A DNA stretch of 64,000 bases from Synchiropus splendidus (GCF_027744825.2 NC_071340.1:7889501-7953500), one strand, 5' to 3'; positions 1 to 12,529 are shown, counted from the stretch's first letter. Numbers and translations are program-made. Notes: generated by a model not told the origin, from the letters alone.

Positions 1-2345
1 AGAACAACGAGATGAACAGAGAGCAAAACAGAGAGATAAACAGGGTCACAAGCGAACAGAACAATCGAGAGAGAACATACTGTGAGAACAAAAGACGATC
101 ATCTGTCAGCACATGCTGGTTCTCCAGGTGTATAAATCTCTGCAGAGGCAGTCAGTGGAATGAGAACCAGCTGCGCTGCCATGAAGCTGGAGGGGGTGAG
201 AGCAAACAAGAAAACAAGAAAACAAGGAACCGGAACACGGGAAGCGACAAAGTAAAAGCACAAACCATGACATTGTTCTTCCCATAATTGGGATTTGGGT
301 TGTTACTGCAGTAATCATAAAACATTAAAGACAAACACTAAACATTAATCTTTCATCATCACTATAGAAACAAACAAACAAAAAAAACACCGTAGAAACA
401 GAAAAGCACGGTAACAAAGCTTCCAGCTCATCACTGTGGGAACACCAGCGAGGTCACATCACCAGCATGGAGTTAGCGTGTAATACTAACTATGATCCGG
501 GGTGTGGACAATGGCACGTTCGTGATGGGCAGAACCATTAGATGCAAGGGAATCACTCTCCATGTTGGATCCACCAATCCAAAGCAAAAATCCAACAGCA
601 GACCTAAAAAAAAAAAAAAAAACTCAGAGAGAGAAGTAGCTGCCGAAACTGGCTAACTGTGAATAGCAGATACATTTTTATGGTATGACATAGAAAGCCA
701 GGTCAAAAGTTGTAATCTCTTTTTCCATGTTTTCAATTGTAGTTGTGAACCACAACTACAAGAAGTAGTTGTGGTTCCATCTAGCTTGAACATATTACCA
801 AAACCCCTCCTATTCAATTATATACTCCAGCAGCAATGTATGGGTTGAGACACGGACTACAATGTCATTGTCAGCAGAAGGTCTTATTGACCACGTTTTT
901 ATGAAGAGGACAGTTGAACTGAGATAAGAGCACCACTACGGCTGATTTAAACCAGTAATAGTTTGAGTTTCAATGGTCAATAGTTCCACTGTCAACGTGT
1001 CAAACATGTGTGTGAGTGAGATCAGGTGTATAACCTCGAGATCTCAGGAGAGAGTGAGGTGGATATATTTCCCGTTGAGGTGAAAAGTAGTGTGAATTTC
1101 ACGCCCCAAAGGAACATCAAGGGGTTGTGGTACTTTATGTGAAAGCTAAGGTCACAGACATCAAACCAAGGCAGGCTCACTCTTCGCTGTGTCAGTTCAC
1201 AGACAGAAATGTGAGGTGTCCAACTGAATCACATCACCAGTGACTCCCTCAAAACATTCCAAGACATTGTTTATGAATAGCATCTTCCAGTGAAACCTAA
1301 ACCGTAACAGTCATTTACTCCTCATAGAATCAGGAACATGTGATCTGATTTATATAGGTCAGTCATTGTACAAAAGACTGGGAAAAACACAGCGTACGAT
1401 CACCAAGATGAATCAGACTCCATACAATTGGTGACACTTCAGTGAGTGAGACAGACCTCTGCTTGGTGACAGGGAGGGGCTCGAGGCACGAGGCTGCCTG
1501 CTGAACATGTCTTTAAGGAAAACCTGTGAGTGTCCAAGTTGTCCACAGTCTATGATTTCAAACACTGGAGTGCAGGTCCGACTGAGGGTCAAGGCTTTGT
1601 GTGTGAGCTGAGCACTTTTATGGATTTGATACAATGCAGTTTTTTGATACAAAAAACTGAGACTGAGCTTGGATAGAGTGTTAACAAGTCATTTACATCA
1701 ATCCACATCACATTTGCTGTGTGGCGCGTGTAGCTAAGCATTTCAATTTAGAAAATGTGATGCCGTGCTCTGCCTGTTGGGCAATGTTTGCAGTAAAGCA
1801 GGCAGCATCACCCTCACACTCATTCACTTGCTTTTTCACAGGTACAGGTCTGTGTTCTGAAGCCTCTTCTCCTCTGTTCATCCTTGTTAAAGCAGTAGTG
1901 GAAGGAACCACTGAATGAGTCCATGTGACCAGACATAGTGAGAGTGGAAGGTTGCCTGACGGATCCTGAGGGACCAGAAAAAACAATCATTCAGTGGCAT
2001 ATTGTCACTTCAATTCATGAACATTATGCTGAGCCATTCTGTATCAACCGTTGTGTAGTCATTGTCTCTGGTGACTGTAGGTGTTTTGCCCATCTGGTTG
2101 TTCTGGATCATTTTAACAAACGCAAGGCCATTCTTTCTGCTCATTGCTTTTGCCCTCTACAAGTTCATCAAACCGTGAATTCTGAACTCGGGTAATGGAA
2201 TTACGGGCCATGCCAATAAAGACAATGAATGTTTGGCACTTTAACTCAAACCTAACACTATTAAACTACAATGAGTGAACTTTCGACCCCTGAGACAAAG
2301 GGTTAAGACAAAAACTCCAGTCAGTGAGAAGACTGGAGTCAGACA
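1..2345. other. Intergenic, no supported gene
   Basis: Open frames (12-287, 1708-1986, 1721-2195) have no recognised homology. The stretch contains a poly(A) tract near 609 and the hairpin at 747-777. Confidence 0.5.
747..777. repeat. 13-bp hairpin with competing arm
   Basis: GAACCACAACTAC (747-759), loop AAGAA and GTAGTTGTGGTTC (765-777) pair perfectly. A third arm, GTAGTTGTG (739-747), can pair with the same central arm, so two mutually exclusive stems are possible. Confidence 0.85.
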
Positions 2346-2349
2346 CTTG

Positions 2350-2510
2350 AGAAAGCAAGAGATTTCTTGTCAGAGATTGCCACGGCAAGTCGGCCTCCAG
2401 AACCAGATCATTTTAAGATAATTTTCTACTCCAACCCATCTTCTTCATGTCCTCCTTTAAGGCATCCATGAACATCTTTGGTTGTCTTCGGCTTCTTCTT
2501 TTACCTTGTA
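2350..2510 (-). mobile_element. Small LINE 3'-end relic
   Basis: The minus-strand translation contains KMFMDALKEDMKKMGW. This resembles the RRFMDVVKEDMKxVGV segment near the C terminus of a LINE family, after its GHVQRRD motif. It is short and broken. Confidence 0.4.
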
Positions 2511-2553
2511 TGTCCATTTCTAATGTTTTTTCATCAAGTTCTAAGGTTTAGAG

Positions 2554-2855
2554 CAGAGGTCACCCACATGTTGGGCACGTAGAGGCCAAGGGAGTAAATG
2601 TTAAAAGAACAAATAAATAATAATAATGATTCTAATTTTCATGTAATAACCCTCTTCTTCTGTTTTTTTTTTTTTTTTTTTGTTACACCGTCAGCAATTA
2701 TTATGAAAATTCAACAATAAGACAAGTATTTGAGAAAATGTATCATGCATTGTTTATCGTGATTTCAGTCGTGTGTACTTGAACCGATGGTAGCCCTTTG
2801 GGTCACACAGTGCCGCGAGAGTAGCTCGCGGTTGCTAAAAGGTTGGTGACCCCTG
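2554..2855. mobile_element. Non-autonomous hAT MITE
   Basis: The left end is CAGAGGTCACCCACATGTTG and the right end, reverse complemented, is CAGGGGTCACCAACCTTTTA. These are standard hAT-Charlie-like termini. The 8-bp flanks gtttagag (2546-2553) and gataagag (2856-2863) match at 6 of 8 positions. It contains a poly(T) tract near 2661-2680 and no coding capacity. Confidence 0.7.
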
Positions 2856-3279
2856 GATAAGAGTCACCACTTTTTTTTTCCAGCAGACAATAATGATGCT
2901 ACATTTTGCTTTGACATGAGATGTGCTTGCCTCGAAGAGTCGTGTCAGACCTCCCGACGATTGCTGGAATAAATTGCAGACTGCTGGAGAGATGCATGAC
3001 AGCTGAGAATATTCAGATTAATTCCGCCCCAGTGAGTGTCAGAGATCACGGCCACGTTTTGTGCTAGAAAAGGCTTTCTTTTTCCATCAGACAGTCTCAT
3101 GAGTGTCATGCTGTCAGTGGTGGTCCTACACTGAATTACACCCAGGGTCAGACACACTCCGAGCCCACCATCTCCCCCCACCCCCTTGAAAAAGGCAAGA
3201 CATTTACCATCATCCTTTTTTTCGTACAACACAGTTCTCAAGACATCAGTTCTCACATGGCATTTTCAGGCTCTACTTC

Positions 3280-3601
3280 AAGGACTCATCTATAATGCAT
3301 TATTACTACATTCAAAGGACACCATTGCAGTGCATTTATAAGGCTACATAGAAGACAAATGTTCATAATAATGTGTGACAAGTTTGTCAAGGTGCATAAT
3401 TGGAAAAAATAGTTAATTATTTGTAATAATATTATACTATGTGGTTAGGTTAAGGGCTCTTGAGTCTTTATACTGTAACTAGAGTTAAATCCACAATTAA
3501 TTATATTTTATAAACCTTGTGATAAGTTGCCATACACGATTTTGGACATTCATATCATCTTCTGTAAATATGCACTTCTAATGCATTATAGATGAGGCCT
3601 T
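3280..3601. mobile_element. Short inverted-repeat element (MITE)
   Basis: A 22-bp terminal repeat at 3281-3302 is matched by its reverse complement at 3579-3600 with 21 of 22 bases (core CTCATCTATAATGCATTA). The interior is about 280 bp, AT-rich and non-coding. The target duplication is not clear, so the superfamily is not assigned. Confidence 0.6.
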
Positions 3602-4374
3602 TATGTAAAGTTTAAATTTATATAATGGTATGCATATTATGCATGGAATTGCACACAATGACTGTCTATATACTATACTGGCAGCCTGGACACAAAGCGC
3701 TTGCCAAGTGGCTCAGATTGTACAATATGTGAATTTGTGAAACAAAAGACCACATTAAAAAAAAATGCAAATGAAGTATTCAAAGTCAGTGTGAAAAACG
3801 CAACAAAATTTGTTGTTTTATTTGCCCATTAGTCTACAAATGATTTTTATTTTCCCCCAACACTGTCAGTAAAACCTCGCTTCAGAGCGTTATGAATGTT
3901 TTCCCAAGGACTTAACTCTGGGCGCGGGGGTTAATAAGTGGCAGAATTAATAAGTGAGCAGCTTTACACTAGTACCAGTGGGATGGAGTCAAGCAGCCCC
4001 GTACATATAATGCACAACACAGCTGATTCCCGAGTTGTTATTGGAGCTAACATCTACGTGTCTTGGTGCTGAAGGACAGATGTGTTGATGAAATGATACA
4101 CTGAGGCTTTGAATTGAACTCAAATTGTTTACAACGCAAGTTCTATTGACTGGCACTCAGTTGCCGCGAGTCATTACACTCAGAAAATACTACAAACACA
4201 CAAGCACCTGATGGGCTTCAAACTGGAATAAAACGTAGGAAACTGAAGCACATTGCTATTTCATTCTCGAGGTTACAAACCGGAGCATGGAAAGAGACCA
4301 TGCAAGGATTTGCCATGGAGATTAAAGTAGGCCAGAGAGGACGCAGTCCTTCTGTTGTCAGCCACCTGGCTCTC

Positions 4375-4515
4375 TTCAGATTCATTCTCGTGTGGATGGG
4401 GAGGTCGGAGGCTCGAACCGATCCCAGCTGTCTGGGAGCGAGAGGCAGGTTAGGGGTAGCACCGAATTGCAGGGCACATACAGACGAACAACCATTCATG
4501 CACACTGTCACAGGA
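4375..4515 (-). repeat. Teleost SINE-type 3' module copy
   Basis: The minus strand reads AATGGTTGTTCGTCTGTATG, TGCCCTGCAATT, CTGCCTCTCGCTCCCAGAC and AGCTGGGATCGG. This is the dispersed fish module usually reading 'gccctgcgatggactgg ... agctgggataggctccag'. A second copy lies at 37325-37445 on the opposite strand. Confidence 0.65.
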
Positions 4516-5479
4516 AGCCAGACTGGACTGATTCAAATGTGAGATGGAAATCTGAATGAAAATAGATCACTGTGGATAAAAACAAAAGATGTGCAAACGC
4601 AACTTCTGACACTCTGGCAGCTCATATTTAATGTGATCAATAAAGTGGAGAAAGTCCATGTACGAATCATCCGTGGCCCGTGACACTGCAACTAAAGTGA
4701 GTGAGACCACCACGGGGAAACTGGGCTGCTGCCAGTGAGGCCGGCACCTGAGAAACAAACAACAATCAGTTGTGCATTTAGAACCCTAAAACCACAGGAC
4801 AAATTTGGACAACTGGCATCAAGTACAAAATAACACAGCCATTTGACCTGCTACTGAATCCACGGCATCAAATCATGTCCAGCCAAACACACTTGGAGGT
4901 GGAACCAAGGTGGGCCCAGGAGCAGAAACAGGTTCACCAGATAAATGACAGTGGCAAATCTCTGTCAGACCTTCACAACCTACACAACCTACACTACTCT
5001 TTCAATTAGATGAGGTATTTAAAGGTCGACTTGGAACTGAAATCTCCTTTGAGTGCATGCCACCAATGTGCTGCATTTAGAGAACGTTCAGAACTTTCAA
5101 TAATAAAAGAAAATTTGTTGTTGCTGGTTCACAGTGGTCCGTTATTTTAAAGTATGGCCTCCAGGATTGTGGTTTTCCATAGAAGGATCAGGCAGCAGAA
5201 CACATGTACCACAACATCCTTGACACTGTGGTTCACCCTCACAACCTTTTCTTCTCTTTTGAGTCTCAAATTGATTCACTCAAATACACTCCATCCAACT
5301 ACTGAATCTGAGCGCAGCATCAAACACTGCTATTCCAGATGACATCACCAGAGCGTCTCTGGACCCAAAAACAGACTTAGAACCACCAATATTCTCTTGG
5401 TGTTGCAGGAATTGGAAAAATGTTGCATTATAATTACACAAATGTCTTTATTTTCATTGTTAATTTAGAAAATACTGTA

Positions 5480-5745
5480 CCTGGGGCCCATTTCAAGAAG
5501 CTGGTTCACCAAAGCGGCAGAGAAACCTGAAGGCACAGGATGTCCAGTTTAAAATGAGAAATCGAGTTTTCATTTTCAGAAGAGTGTGCCAACCGCTAGT
5601 TCAGCCAATCACCCTCTCATCTCAATGGTGATGGTGCTTTCAGCTCATGCATGAGGATATGAAAACCCTTCTTCAATGGAACGCAGAAGACAAGCTTTGC
5701 TATGGTAACCAGCGACAATAAGCCCAAGCCACAGAGGTCTCAATA
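5480..5745. mobile_element. Fragment of DNA transposon with GGGGCCCATTTC-type end
   Basis: CTGGGGCCCATTTCAAGAAG followed by CTGGTTCACCAAA resembles the left terminus of a common fish inverted-repeat element. The ending region has TTGCTATGGTAACCAGCG, also typical of that family. No complementary right terminus is seen. Assignment to Harbinger/ISL2EU type is tentative. Confidence 0.35.
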
Positions 5746-6172
5746 TCAAGGAAGTCTGCATATGCACAGCACAAGCCTGTTGTAAAAACAAAGGGACAAG
5801 AACACGTGTGGTATACAATAGCTTTTTTATTGAATAAAATAAATTACACCTCCGTGTGACTTCTGTTCAATGTGAAAGCAAAATGTACTTGAAAGTGAAG
5901 ATGAAATACAAAGACATGGCACAAACAGGCAGGTTTTAAATGAATTACTCACATTGCTCATGTTACGGATTCTGCTGTGGTTTAAATGCTTTGTGTGACA
6001 ACAGTCAGAATGTGATGGTGATATATTTTATTTATATATTGTATTTTAGTTGTTTGTGTCGTGGGCTCCCCGATGGTGCCTGGCTCTACTGAACTACGAA
6101 CTTGTTTCATGGACTCTGATTCTTGGATCTTACACTGTGGACTATTCTTCTTGTGTTTTGCTCCATTGAGTC

Positions 6173-6176
<4 letters not shown>

Positions 6177-6248
<72 letters not shown>
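6177..6248. repeat. (TA)n microsatellite
   Basis: About 36 uninterrupted TA units. The tyrosine/isoleucine open frames across it are artefacts. Confidence 0.98.
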
Positions 6249-6250
<2 letters not shown>

Positions 6251-6906
6251 CGCTGGGTCCAGTTTATGTTTTTATGCTGCTTTGGTTCTTAGACTCTATT
6301 ATTTTTTCCCTTATTTACCTGCTTCCTCTTCCTGCCTCTGCACCTCTCCCTCCCTTAATCTTCACACTGGGAGCTCATCAACTCTTCTACTGTAGTTGCT
6401 GATGGAGTCATCAGTGTTATGGAGCCTCATGCTTTTTTAATGCTGTTGCAAGTTCTCTTACTATTGGTCTGATACCTTGCCAGTGGCCCTTGGAGGTTTA
6501 CACCTTAGTAGAAACTAAATAACTCAGTGTAAAGACACTGAACTACCTAACTTGAATGATCATAGCAGACTTGTCTTTCCAGCTTGGCTGAATCCAGCAA
6601 GGAGGTGGGCGGGGTCAGAGCTGCGCTGGAGGAAGTGTGTGGCCCACCATCATGTAACAGTGGGCTTCACTCTCGTGACCGCGTGTTCACCGAGATTTCA
6701 TGAGGAAAACTAGCAACTACTTCAAAACGGAGCATCATCATGATGTGGCACTTACGGAATCATGGAAAGAAGGACACAGTTCTAAACCAGATCAGTAAGA
6801 ATGCATTCAAAGTGTTATGTTTCGGTTTATTTTGTATCTGCATCTCCTCTTCCCCCTGCACTGGGTTCCCTAGGGAACTTCCACCAAATGGAATACACTC
6901 TCCAAA

Positions 6907-6938
6907 CACAATGGACTCAACAGTTTGAGTCCATTGTG
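6907..6938. repeat. Perfect 14-bp hairpin
   Basis: CACAATGGACTCAA (6907-6920), loop CAGT, then the exact reverse complement TTGAGTCCATTGTG (6925-6938). No gene context explains it. Confidence 0.85.
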
Positions 6939-8269
6939 ATTGTGACAAATTGGCCTTCCTATTGTAGTCATGTTCACCTCCTGTTCTCATGCTTGACATT
7001 TTTATTGGTTTGTTCCATGAGCTTGTTTCTGCATGCTCTATGTACACACCTCTCTGTCTCTCTGCCAATTGTTTAAGACCTCCACAAACTTTTTTCTATG
7101 ATATGTTGCATGGTATTGTGTGGTATGCGCGTGATTTATTGGACATTCCACAATTGTGTGCAGACCGCTGTGAGTATTTGGGCTTTATTGCCTTGTGTGT
7201 TTCAGATTCCTTGTTTGGAATCAGTTTCAGTTTCAGATGCATCCCTTTATATGTGTCACTCTTTGGCGGCGTGGTCCTTTCTGTCTGTCATTGTGAAAGA
7301 AAGAGAACGCTCTGCTGCCATGAAGGGGGCCTCACACAAAGCGACCATGTTGTTTTTGTCACGATTTTGCTCCTTCCTGACCAAATCGTGACTCTTACAA
7401 GAGTCCAAATGTCCAAGAGTCCAAGCCCAAAATGTGGGGAGAGCCGATCGCCCCCTGACTTAAAGTGCAACACACAGCGGGAGCAGCTGAAAAAGAAGCT
7501 TTCGGCCAGAAAAACACAGAAGCAAAGGGGGAGTTTTGACGGATGTTGAATTGTAAACAAAAATATTTTTCGTTTATAATTTTTCCTTATTTCAGGATTC
7601 AGCGGTTAAAATAAGGGAAAGAAATGTTTTGTGCTGTGTTTTCAACTAGTTGTGATGTTTCCACTTCATTTAAATCAAGCAATGTTTTTTGTTCGGAGGA
7701 CAACCTCCTCGACCCGTGTTGGGACAGAATCCTGATGTGCACAGCATTGAGGTTATTGGGGAGCAACACAGATATAATGATCAACCGCAGATTACTGTGT
7801 GTGTGTGGAGGGTCTCTGACAAATTATAATTATGTTTAAGTGTGTGGCCCCTTTGGATGTAAATGACTTCGGCATAGCCACCATTGACAGAGCAGCTGAG
7901 GAAGAGTAATGCCAAATAGTTTTCATCTCATCTTCACACATCCACTGTGGGATTCACTTAAGCTCATGGGAAACATATTTTTCTATCAAGTTCACACTCT
8001 CTGCGCTGAAGATGGCGAGGAAACCACTGGATCAAAACCTCTTTCAAGTCATCGGTTAGGTCACCTGCAGGTGGGTATCAAGAGTGGGAAGTGAAACTCA
8101 TCCTCATACAGCAGCAGATGAGCAGATAGATGTGTGGTGCTGGGCTGTAAAAGTCCGCTGGCTTTCATCCTTGTGTGTCAGGAAGAGAAACATATCCAGC
8201 ATTTAAGGAATTAATGCTAAAAAGACAAGAAAGACGAGACACTTTAACACTTTAAGGCTTTCTAAACTG

Positions 8270-10254
8270 AATTAGGCTTAACTTTGCTTTTCTTGCAGCC
8301 AGTTACTGAGACACACAAGCTTATTTACATTTTCTGGAGTCAATGCTGCTCTTTTCTTTTGGACAGTGTGGCCTGAGAGTGAAAACAGAAGTTCACAGGA
8401 CACTGTGGTAGCAGGGGTTGACAGGTATTTCTGAGCTATACCTGCGAGACTGTTGCCTTTCTGACCACCACTTTAATGGACAGTCCCCAAACTGTATTTT
8501 TGGCGCTGCTCTGTAGCGAGCCAAAGCTTCGTTTTCAGACTCCTCCGACTTCTCATCTGATTCTGTATCAGAGGAGGCCATCAAGAAGGGGAATGTCTTC
8601 TGCTTCTTCTTCTTTGGCTCATCTACCTCTCTTCTTTCAGATGAAGAACGCTTCCCACTTTCGTTCTCTAGCATCAGCTTGTGAAGTAACTCCCATACCT
8701 CACCTCGTTCCTCTTTGAGAAGGCACTTCAAGTCCTTGAACCTTGGGTCATACACAGTTGCAATCTTCAACCAAGGTAGATTGGTTCTCGCTTCACGGCT
8801 GACAAGGTCTGCTCTGAAGGTTTCTTTAAATTTTCAAACATAGGCAGAGTCATCGTCAGTCACCGCCATCACTCTGGACAAGTGGCACAAGGCTGGCAAG
8901 ACCACTGAACATGAAACATACTGCTCTCCTCCAAGTAGTTCAGTGACATATCTGCAATAGAAGGTACAGTTTTAGGGCCTTTTTTCAAGCAACCAATAAA
9001 CAGTTGTATTTCATGATTTCTGTGAGGACCTCTCATTGACATAATCCCCAGCCTCTAACCCTCAACCATCCAAAACATATGGCTAACCTTAACCAGGATT
9101 CTGAACCACCTAATTAAAATAAACTACTTTTACTGATGTTTCACCCTCTAAACCCTGTGAGGACAGACCAAATGTCCTCACAAGAAGGTGGCCTGTCAAG
9201 AGTTGGTACTCACAAGTACTGTAAAACATGCCCTGACACACACACGCAGACAGAAACACACACTGCACATACAGAACCACATAAGAGAGAGGACAAAAGA
9301 TGTACTTGTCTGCATGGCTCAAGTAAGTGCTCCAGCTTCTCCAGTTTAGAAAGCTCTCGTGCTGTCAACATCACAATGTTGGTCTTGTGCTGAGCCAGGG
9401 CTGCAGCCAGTGGATCCTTGTTTCGTTGTATTCGTTTGATCGGATGGAGACATCCTGAGCCAGTGATTCTTCCTGCTGTCCGAGTGCAGTCTGTTGTGCT
9501 CTTAAATCACAAGCTTTTTTCTTTACAGTCAAAGCAAGCGATCGCATTTTCCAGTCGTTGTCAATAAAATGTGCTGTGACACCGAGGTAGTTGTCATTGA
9601 TGAACGATGTCCAGTGGTCACCAGTGAGGGCGACGTAAGCAGCTTTGTCAAGCATGCTCATCACGAGTGCTCTTTCAGTGTCAAAGAGTTTATGAATGTG
9701 AGTCATAACTGTGCTCCTTGATAGTAGTTCAAAAGAACTGTCCCCGATGCCAATCGTGAGACAGGCTTAAGTCCAGCATCCTCCACAATGTTAACTGGCC
9801 GACAATCGCCGGCGACCCAAACCGCCAAAGCATTCGTGATTTTTTCTTTCACGGGTTTGGAGATTGACCGACTGTACTCGGGGAGCGTTGTCTGGCGGCT
9901 GGCAGAAGATGCGGTGCTTTCCGTTGGGTGTTTCGCTTTCAAATGATATTTTAGCGTGGAAGTACAACGATGGTAGCGGAATTCAGACTTACAAATTGAG
10001 CACACAACTTTAGAGCGGTCTGTTGTTCCGTCACTCAGCGTTTTGAAAAAAAAACTTTCCATTCAACAATCCTCTTCCAACGTTCTCCATCGCATCCAAT
10101 CTGGTGTTAGCGGCAGTAGATTACATGCAAAACCCGGATGTCCAACAGTTTCCGGCTTCGGTGTCAGGTGTCGCGCATGCTCAGTGACATAAATGATGTT
10201 AATGCCGTAGTTACATTAATCTCGTAGATTAACGCGTTAACGTCGACAGCCCTA
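8270..10254 (-). mobile_element. Decayed hAT transposon with BED-finger transposase
   Basis: The blocks read right to left. First is a BED-type zinc finger (CSICKSEFRYHRCTSTLKYH and HLKAKH, 9949-10008). Then come ALTGDHWTSFINDNYLGVTA with HFIDNDW, LSKLEKLEHLLEPC, and YVTELLGGEQYVSCSVVLP. Next are IATVYDPRFKDLKCLL, ALARYRAAPKIQFGDCPLKW (the C-terminal dimerisation region) and LRPHCPKEKSS. Several frameshifts and a missing SERVFS-type segment show it is dead. About 340 bp between the LLEPC and YVTELL blocks is either an intron-like GT...AG segment or an insertion. A hAT-like terminal repeat ends at 10254. The left end is unclear. Confidence 0.82.
10231..10254 (-). repeat. hAT terminal inverted repeat (one end)
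   Basis: Read outward-in on the minus strand it is TAGGGCTGTCGACGTTAACG, followed by CGTT, a typical start for this hAT group. No matching left terminus was found. A weak candidate (CTGGGCTGT, 8140-8148) lacks a matching 8-bp target duplication. Confidence 0.6.
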
Positions 10255-10369
10255 AAATATGCACATGCTAACAATAACATAAAATACTAATAATAACATA
10301 CAAAGTACAAGTACACTGCCAAAACTCCCATCAGAAAACAAACACACAGAGCGCCGTATCTGACAGGAG

Positions 10370-11290
10370 ATGCGTAATTTCTCTATGCGCTGTATAACAG
10401 TGCACATCTTGCTTCTGAGAATCTGATCAAACTGTACCCCAAACTTCGGGAAGGACATGTATTTCCGGGGGAGTTCCAAAGCAGACCCACATGTGTGCGT
10501 AACTGTCCATCCTGAAGTGTAAAAGCTATATTTATTTTGTCAACACAAAGCTTGTCAGAGCCGGTAGTCAAAAAAGCTTTCTCAGGCCAAGTGGATCAAG
10601 TCCTCTGATATACTGCTGTAAGTAACATTGACTTTAGTACTCTGCTTGTCGCAAATATTCAGAAGCTTGAGAACTTTCTTTGAGGTGGGGTTCACTTTTT
10701 CATAGATTTGTTGAATATGGCCCAGACTACCAAAAGCCTGTATGAAGTTCAAACCTATTACCTCTGACATTTTATCTAGAGCATGCGTTGGATGGTGGGA
10801 ATCAGTTTTGACCAAGACTGAAGTGAAGCTTTCAAGTTGTCTTCAGCTGGGATGGACAAGGCTCCCAGTGGGTCTATAAATGTATATATAAAAAAAAAAT
10901 TCCTCTTGCTCTTCACTGTCAAGATTTTCTTGTGAAGCTCAGTTCATAACATCCTGTTCTTCCGTGCTGATGTACGAGAGAAACAATTCTCTTCATTGAG
11001 CTGAGGTCATTACGGATGTCGACAAACAGTTGCTGAGTGCAAGTCTGATCTGACAGATTTTTCACCAAACAGTGGAGCAACACTGAATCCTTGTGCTATC
11101 CTACATGGGACATATCCATGGTCCCGAAATCCGTTCAACAGGTTGCGACCAATGGATTTCCACTGCTCTTCCTTTGTCTTTGGAGAGAGTGTTGGGACCC
11201 TCACGTCTTGCCCCTCAGTGGCACAATCATAAATCTCCAACACCAAAATGCAACCTTTTGAAATGTGATATTTCAAAAGGTTTGTTCTAT
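10370..11290 (-). pseudogene. Decayed HECT-type E3 ubiquitin ligase-like gene copy
   Basis: Minus-strand blocks in several frames follow the order of a HECT-like family that is numerous in fish (often named G2/M phase-specific E3 ligase-like). They are GCILVLEIYDCATEGQDVRV, then WKSIGRNLLNGFRDHGYVP, LFLSYISTEEQDVM, NPTSKKVLKLLN, TTGSDKLCVDKINIAFT, and HTCGSALELPRKYMSFP with FGVQFDQIL. A stop interrupts at 10939-10941. At least two frameshifts are needed, one just before the HTCG motif. The catalytic cysteine codon survives (complement of 10489-10491). An open frame at 11325-11531 may be a 5' part but was not recognised. No clear introns are seen. Family assignment is from memory of the motif string. 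Confidence 0.68.
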
Positions 11291-12529
11291 GGATTTTTTT
11301 CTATGGATACAACTAGTGCTTGCATTATCTGTGAGAACTGGTCTCACCTCCATGATTCTTGTCTTGCTGTTTCCCTTTATGAATCCACCCCTGTTCCACT
11401 TTGGGGGTTTGTCTGAGAGCGAGCTCGTATGTGGTCCAACATTTCTCCAAGATGGTCCTGGTCTGGCTCCTCAAAGGTTTTGTCAGTGGATTTTGTCTGG
11501 AGATTTCACTTTTATTTGGTTCTCTGAACAAAAGTTTGAGGTGGGAATGTAAGCAGCCAAGGCTTTATTTTCCATAGATCAAATGACAGAAATGCCACTC
11601 TACATCAGAAACTATCATTAGGTTTTCAGATATGTTTCAGATATCATTGCAAATGGTTCATGACTTATGAATCATTTGAATAATTACAATGTAAATTCTA
11701 CATGACCGTAGAAGTAATCCTTTTGATAGTGATCATTTGTGACTGTTCTGGAATTAGCAGTGCATTATGAAATAATACTCCAATAGTAATTATAGTTGAC
11801 ATTTGTGTGACTTACATTTCCCTGCAGTATACGATATTGATTCTTCCTATTCTTATTTAGAGGTTAAAAAGGACCAGGATGATGAACAGTTTTCATATTT
11901 CCAATCCTCATTCTCTGTACTCCTGAACAACTATTTTATAACTGTGTGTATGCATGCGTCTGCGAAGGTCCTTATGTTGTTACGTTGCGTACGATGTGTC
12001 ATTGTCAATCAGTTGTCTGTTTATGTTGTATCAGTTGTTCTGATCTTTGAAGTCCCTTCTCTAGAATAACCTTGGGTATTTTATTATATTTATATTATTG
12101 AAACTCTCATGTTTTTTTATTTCCTTTGTCAGTGTGTTCCGCGTTTTCACTCCCACTATTGGAGTGTAATGAAGACAACTTGGTGTATGTGCGCCCTGAT
12201 TTATTTACCACTAGCTGAAGCTATTTTGGCTCCTATAAATTCATTGACAGTGCAAGTCACACACAGGCGAGCGATTGCACTCAATTTGGTAACTTTAATC
12301 TAAATCAGGACGGGGTCCACCGAAGGTGGAATGAATGATCACAAGACTGTTCAAAAATAAATGAATAGCAGCATACCATCAAAAACCTTGGGGGCAGTGT
12401 TGCTGTAACTACTTGAAACATGAGAGACGAAGAAGACATAACAATGGTGGAAATTACCCGACCATTGCATCATTCTGTCGTGGCTTGTCTTGGATGTGAA
12501 ACCCAGTAGCTGGATTGGTGCAGGTTTAC

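Larger units (their letters stand above)
5746..8269. other. Intergenic, no supported gene
   Basis: Apart from the (TA)n run and the 6907 hairpin, nothing recognisable. The 186-codon plus frame at 6989-7549 lacks domain features and is judged spurious. Confidence 0.45.

Noticed and set aside
6061..6402. 113-codon frame with an (IY)n stretch
   Set aside because: It is only a translation of the (TA)n microsatellite. The same applies to frames at 58763-59301.
6989..7549. 186-codon plus-strand frame, the longest in the left third
   Set aside because: No domain, no recognisable motif, biased to Cys/Leu/Phe as in random AT-rich DNA, no splice or start context.
8140..8148. Left terminal repeat of the hAT element
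   Set aside because: CTGGGCTGT resembles the terminus for only nine bases and there is no matching 8-bp flank with the right end.
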